A stretch of DNA of 64,000 nucleotides from assembly GCA_028673005.1 (NCBI GenBank), contig CM054117.1, positions 35,666,061-35,730,060 of the forward strand, written 5' to 3'. Every line of letters starts with the position of its first letter. Positions within the stretch are counted from its first letter, which is position 1. The DNA comes from Tanypteryx hageni (taxonomy: Eukaryota; Arthropoda; Insecta; Odonata; Petaluridae). Of the stretch, positions 58,853 to 64,000 are shown one piece after another. A model generated the notes under the pieces. The model did no database searches. It was not told the DNA's origin and was given only the letters and a program-made list of their open reading frames with translations. A program made the position numbers and the translations under genes.

Positions 58853-59339
58853 CTGTTGAATAGTGGTTAGAAAATTAATAGTGGTTTTTGGTAGATGTAC
58901 ATAAAATATACTTTAGGAAAATGATTGACCATTATTATGTTCAATAAAGAATCATCAAACTCATGTTATGGCAGAAAACAAAACAAATTATGATTTGTTA
59001 GTGCTAATTTTTTAATATGTTCAGATTAAATTTCATTACTCATTAGATTTTGATATAAGTTAATCTTATATTTTAATTACAGCGCTTCCTCGTAATACTG
59101 CAAATTTCAGGGAAAACATAGTGACCTGTGTTATAAGATCTCCTGTGGTATAACCAAGGACATAGTCTCTTTGATCCAATACTGCATATACAAACAATTG
59201 TTTAGCTTTACAATTTTTATCTATTATGATCACTTGAAACAACAAAATAGAGAAACCAGTGCTGATATAATTCCATAGTACAGTGGAAGTTATGGCAGAA
59301 CATAGGAAGTTAAGGAAGGCCCATATTACATCTGAAATA
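58853..59339. other. Duplicated intronic sequence
   Basis: Matches 24970-25470. A 95-codon open frame in copy 1 (25189-25473) is not kept open here, so it is not coding. Confidence 0.45.
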
Positions 59340-61391
59340 TTTTAAGAATCTGCGAGAAAATTTTACTTCACAAAGACCAAAAATAAACTCAAACCATAGC
59401 CTTCTGATATTGGATATAGCCACAAAGCTCCAACAATTAATAAAAGATAAAGGAGCATTACTGAGAGGTAGCTAAGAGTAAATTGTTAACAATAGCCATC
59501 GGTAGCTGGCATGGTGGTGACAGCTAAAAATATAAGATTTCTCTTAAACAATGCATTATATGGAAAAATGTAACAAACAAAGGTTGTAGAAAATGAAATG
59601 TCCTACAACTTTTACTGCAACACATTTTTACATTTATCAAATATTAAAGCAAATATCTCAAAATAACGGATGTGACAAGAGCAAACACCCACCTCTGGTA
59701 GACCGATTTTTACCAAAAACAAATCAGTTCTTGTGACTTTTATAAAAATGTTAAATATAAAATTTCACATTGACCTGATTAATAGTTTTTGAGTTAGAGC
59801 ACCCACATAAAGCTATCACACACACACAGACAGACATCGAAAAAATGGTCAAAAAGTGTTCAGGGAACCTCAAAACATGTATTTCCGTTGAAATCTCGAA
59901 GTCAATTTTTTCATGAATACAATACATTCCCCTATACTACATATATGGAGAAGGTAAAAGATGGATGTGACAAGAGTAAACACCCATTTATGATTGATTG
60001 ATGATTACCAAAAACTAATCAGCACTTCTTCATTTAACAAAAATGTTAAATAAAAATTTTGTTTTGGTCTGATTAATAGTTTTTGAGTTAGAGCATCCAC
60101 AAAATTCCGGTCACAGACCCACACCCACAGACATCATCGAGAAAATAGTAGTCAAAACGTGTTCAGGGGACGTTAAAACATGTATTTCAGTTGAAATCTC
60201 GAAATTGATTTTTTACTTGCTCCATATGGGGGAAAGTAATGTTTTATGAAAAAAATCTGATGTGGCCACCACATGACTTTCTTCATATCTGTAATATTTA
60301 TAAAAATTCCAAATAAGTTACATAATAATAAATATTTTAAGAAACCGAGAAAATTTTCCACTTTACAAATAACAGAAATAAACTAAAGCCTTCTGAAATT
60401 GGCATTGACTTGATTAATAGTTTTTCAGTTAGGGCACCCACAAACAGCTATCACATACACACACACACAAACAGATAGACATCATCAAGAAAATGGTCAA
60501 AACGTGTTCAAAGGACCTCATAACGTGTATTTCCGTTGAAATCTCGATGTTGATTTTTTTCTTGAATGCAATACTTTCTCCATATATGTAGTATTTGGAG
60601 AAAGTAAAAATTGACTTCGAGATTTCAATGGAAATATACGTTTTGAGGTTCCCTGAACATGTTTTGACCATTTTCTCAATAGATGGTAGCTCGTAATCAC
60701 TTTGGCTCCAAGTTGAACAGTTGTATAAAACTCCTTAAGGAGTTTTATACAACTGTTCATTTTCTCAATGATCTCTGTGTGATACCTTTTTTGTGGGTGC
60801 TCTAACTCAAAAACTATTAAACATGTCAATGCGAAATTTTATATTTAACATTTTTATGACAGTCACAAGAACTTATTAGTTTTTGGTAAAAATCGGTCAA
60901 CCGAAAGTGGGTGTTTACTCTTGTCACATCCGTTATTTTGAGATATTTGCTTTAATATTTGATAAATGTAAAAATGTGTTGCAGTAAATGTTGTAGGAAA
61001 TTGAATTTTCTACAACCATTGTTTGAAAGATTTTTACATATAATGCATTGTTTAAGAGATATCTTATATTTTTAGTTGCCACCACCACACTACCTACCTG
61101 ACTGTTGTTAACAATTGACGCTTAGTTACGTCTTAGTAAAGCTTCTTTTTATTTTCATAATTGTTGGAGCTTTGAGGCTATATCCAATAACAGAAGGCTA
61201 TGGTTTGAGTTAATTTCTGTTCTTTGTAAAGTCTCAAATTTTCATGCAGTTTCTTAAAATAATTATAATTATGTTACCGATTTGGAATTTTATAGAAATA
61301 TTACAGATATGGAGAAAGTCATGTGGTGGCCACATCAGATTTATTCATGAAAACAATACTTTCTGTATATTTCGTATATGGAGAAAGAAAA
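59340..61391. repeat. R1 repeat cluster, copy 2
   Basis: Counterpart of 26785-29490: minus-strand units up to about 60600 meet a plus-strand unit (60595-61391) at the CTCCATATATGTAGTATTTG palindrome. The two facing units make an inverted repeat with arms of up to about 700 bp. Confidence 0.75.
60714..60759. repeat. Perfect 46 bp palindrome in a small insertion
   Basis: TGAACAGTTGTATAAAACTC plus CTT is followed by its exact inverse with no spacer. It ends an insertion of about 80 bp (60681-60759) that is absent from copy 1 and flanked by direct repeats of ATTTTCTCAAT. Confidence 0.85.
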
Positions 61392-61939
61392 AAACAAATA
61401 TAATAATATGAAAAAATGTTTTAACTATTTGTACTGTACTTGTCACACAAAAGGAAATTATTTATTGTCCCTGTAACTGCTGTGAACATGTTTACGCATT
61501 AAATGTTTTTGTGCCTTCAGTACCACTCACTCGTTATATCACAACAAAACAAGTACTTCTGGAAAGAACTAATCTACCTCTTTTCTTTTCAATATAATTT
61601 TAATATATAACAAGTAGTGGTATAGAAGTGCTATTCATCAAATTCGGTGTATTATAATCAAATACTAATGTATTTACTTTGAAATCAGAAAATTATTTTT
61701 CATTATTTTGTGGTAGCGCTGCTTTTTTTATCTTTTCTAAACCTATCTCATTTTCTCATTCTATACTTGCATTACAAATGAAATTTCTCTTAAATCTGTT
61801 CAGCCAATACCTTTCCAATTCATAGTTACATAAAAATTCTAACCTTGCTATTGTGGTAGCACTGTTTAGTCGGCCCAGTTGAAATGTTTAGATTATTTAT
61901 TTATATGAAGATTAAATATACTATATTTTGTTAAAGGAA
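61392..61939. other. Duplicated spacer, no gene
   Basis: Matches 29491-30032. No coding signal. Confidence 0.5.
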
Positions 61940-62223
61940 TTATGAATGCAGGTGGGAAGATAGTCTCAGAAACAAAGGATGTAGCACAGATATGGGAAGA
62001 ATACATTAAGGAACTATACAACAAGCAGGCAGGATTGGCAAAAATAGAACTGGAAGATGAGGAAAACACTTAAAAAAGGAACTTAGTACCAAGTATTATG
62101 GAAAGCAAAGTAGAAAAAGCGATATTGGAACTAAAGAAAGGTAAAGCCACAGGCAGCGATGGAATACCGGCTGAGGCACTTAAAGTCATGGGATCAGAAG
62201 GAATAAAACGACCATGAAATTAA
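61940..62223 (+). pseudogene. RTE fragment, copy 2, interrupted by piggyBac
   Basis: Same fragment as 30033 onward (a linker with GGKIVSETKDVAQIWEEYIK, then KATGSDGIPAEALKVMGS). It stops at the TTAA at 62224, where the piggyBac-like terminus begins. Confidence 0.8.
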
Positions 62224-63000
62224 TTAACCCTTAGTGAGTCGCGTGAAAAAAAGTTCCGTAATTAGTCGCGTGGGGTCAATATGACCCGAAAATAATTTCT
62301 AAAGATAAGCTATAATATATTAATTTATTTATATTTTACTGGAAATAAAATCAATCTTTCATTATGATACAATCATTTATTAGTAATTTTTACAATAAAC
62401 ATTGATTAAAATAAATTAAAAATTTTTTTGTATTTTCTAATCACTTTCCCTATCCCTACATTCAATGCACTTCATTATCATATGGTCTTTGCAAGTAAAA
62501 GCTCTACAATTTCCACATCTAGTGGACACTTTATTGTCCTTATTTCTTGGGCAATGTTCGCATCTTTCTCTTGATAGTCCCGATCCCGGTGATGGACCTT
62601 CCTCCGCAAGTCCCTGTTGAGTGCATATGCGCTTTCGGAGATGCCTAGATATAAACTGACTCTGTGACCTCAAAATCTGTAGATCCTTTATTAATTCTTT
62701 CGATAATGATTTCAAGAAATTTCGCCTTGTCATTTCCTTTTGAACGTTTTGTTTACAAACAATAAAGGCATTTATGGCAGAAACGTCCAGCAAATAAAAA
62801 AACACAGCTAACGGCCATCTTTTCATTCTTTTGCCAACATTATAAGCAGCGCAGAGCTGATCGCATGTATCTACGCCACCTTTTGTTGCATTGTCGCATG
62901 ATGGTCGTGTTGAGGGCTTTATTAGGGATAGGACTATTTTTGCGGAGATCACTCACACTTTTGGGTTAGACATCGGTCGCGGCACGGTCGCTTTCCTGTC
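62224..63000 (-). mobile_element. piggyBac-like element, 3' part
   Basis: A TTAA (62224-62227) is followed by CCCTTAGTGAGTCGCGTG, a piggyBac-type terminus. The minus strand then encodes the transposase C-terminus. The body beyond about 62960 no longer resembles piggyBac, and the other end is not found in the window, so the element is truncated or interrupted. Confidence 0.8.
62437..62952 (-). pseudogene. piggyBac transposase C-terminal fragment
   Basis: The 171-residue open stretch begins without an ATG. It holds the piggyBac block ATKGGVDTCDQLCAAYNVGK, then RWPLAVFFYLLDVSAINAFI, with the Asp of GGVD that corresponds to a conserved acidic catalytic-core residue. It ends in a cysteine-rich zinc domain (pattern C-x2-C, C-x2-C, C-x2-H, C-x2-C). 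The N-terminal half with the first catalytic residues is missing. Confidence 0.85.
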
Positions 63001-64000
63001 CCCACCTACAGCATGAAGTAGTTTATGGCTGCCCCCAACTAGCAGAAAGATTCAAGCTCACTTCTGCTGTCACCGAGGATTGCCCTCGATGGGGCTTGGG
63101 ACAAAAGTTGCCTCCTCGAGCAACCCAAGGGGTTCGTGCCAAGGTCCAACCGCGTCCTCCCCTATAAGTGTGAACGTACTTGGGACTTCTCCATAGAAAC
63201 CCCATTGAAAATAGGATTTTTATATTTTGGTCTAAAACTTCCCAACCATGACCATCATGCAACCGGTAGGAGATCGAAAAACTTAGAAGATTGCCGATCT
63301 CATTCGTGTTCATGCTTATTCCGAAAAATAAGGGAGAAACTCGTGCTAAAAAGGGTGAGCGGTAATAAAAGGCAAACCGCTTTCTTTTAGAGAGACCACG
63401 TGCGTGTGTTTGTGACTTTTATTGCGGGTAGAAAACTATGGGAAGAAAATAGTTGCATGTGTGCGGCCAAAGTAAGAAAACACCCGGAGAATTACGAAAA
63501 GAGGGAAAAGGTTACATTGGAGGAGGGAGGGGGGGGAGGAGATGGGAGGAAGAGGGGTAACCAACCTATAGTGAAAATTAGTGAAGTAGAAATGTATCAT
63601 AAGAGAACTAATGTTAAAACAATGAAATACTGCTTATGAGGAAAATTATTTGTATTTCTGATGTGATAATAATAATCTGTATTGCATTTAACCATTTTAG
63701 ACCAATAGAGATAAAAGCAACAGGTAGAGAGATGTCAAAATAAAAGCAACTTTTTTAACCTCATATATACATAACAAATGGATACACACCAAAATAGCAC
63801 TTTAAAATAGTTTAATTTTCTCAATATTTACAATATTTATACTATATATATAAATATAAAAATATCAAAAATAACAAATTTAAAAATAAACAAAAATGCA
63901 AATTTCTCTTATAGAATGTAAGTTTCGAAGGTAGAACAAGTTTGGGTTAGATTGACTATACATTTCTTTAGATATTGAAAAAAAAACATTGCTTGGGGTC
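63001..64000. other. Unassigned right edge
   Basis: 63000-63420 is GC-richer and may belong to another inserted element; no motif is recognised. A purine-rich tract runs at 63480-63560, and the rest is AT-rich. The earlier UGT-C exons would be expected further right. Confidence 0.35.

Larger units (their letters stand above)
55551..62227. repeat. Segmental duplication, copy 2
   Basis: Paralogue of 22226-30322 (see there). The left edge coincides with the (AT)n hairpin, within the hAT 3' end. The right side is lost where a piggyBac-like element begins at the TTAA in the RTE fragment. The duplicated unit carries a UGT last exon and what would be its intron 6. Confidence 0.85.

Overview
The window is a piece of an insect (at least arthropod) nuclear genome. 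It is AT-rich, its genes are split into short exons with GT-AG borders, there are no operons or Shine-Dalgarno sites, and transposable elements of many superfamilies fill the introns and spacers. The only cellular genes recognised with confidence are UDP-glycosyltransferases (UGTs), all on the minus strand. The exact species cannot be told from the sequence.

UGT cluster. UGT-A (13195 down to 9131) and UGT-B (46250 down to 24663) share one seven-exon architecture with identical exon lengths at most exons (225, 240, 223, about 152, 232, 220 and 304 to 307 nt) and identical phases. UGT-B reads through all seven exons to a 532-residue protein. UGT-A is the same except that exon 4 has lost its normal 3' end and donor. 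A third, orphan last exon (58852 to 58546) is almost identical to the last exon of UGT-B. It probably belongs to a UGT-C whose other exons lie beyond the right edge. The products should be ER type I membrane enzymes that transfer sugar from a UDP-sugar to small lipophilic molecules (detoxification, pigment or hormone conjugation).

Layout. 1-5 kb: a possible last exon of an unknown minus-strand gene, then a nearly full RTE-type LINE broken by one stop and one frameshift. 5-8.5 kb: small DNA transposons, including a 1.25 kb mariner-like element with long inverted ends. 9-13.2 kb: UGT-A. 13.2-22 kb: its upstream flank, then spacer with dispersed repeats. 22.2-30.3 kb: copy 1 of a segmental duplication containing the UGT-B last exon and TE-filled intron 6. 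30-46.3 kb: the rest of UGT-B, with intronic foldback elements, LINE and hAT remnants, a MITE with a perfect target duplication, and an inverted pair of tRNA-like sequences. 46.3-50 kb: a CpG- and GA-rich flank. 50.2-51.6 kb: a broken Transib transposase (RAG1 relatives). 52.2-55.3 kb: a structurally complete hAT transposon with an intact 714-codon transposase. 55.5-62.2 kb: copy 2 of the duplication, starting at an (AT)n hairpin and ending where a piggyBac-like element sits in a TTAA site; the matching TTAA in copy 1 is empty. 62.2-64 kb: the piggyBac remnant and unidentified sequence.

Overall this is a tandem UGT array whose last exon plus intron 6 was duplicated together with its transposon load. 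No new protein-coding system was found. The most notable items are the Transib relic, the intact hAT, the duplication with its datable TE insertions, and several palindromic repeats of unassigned family.
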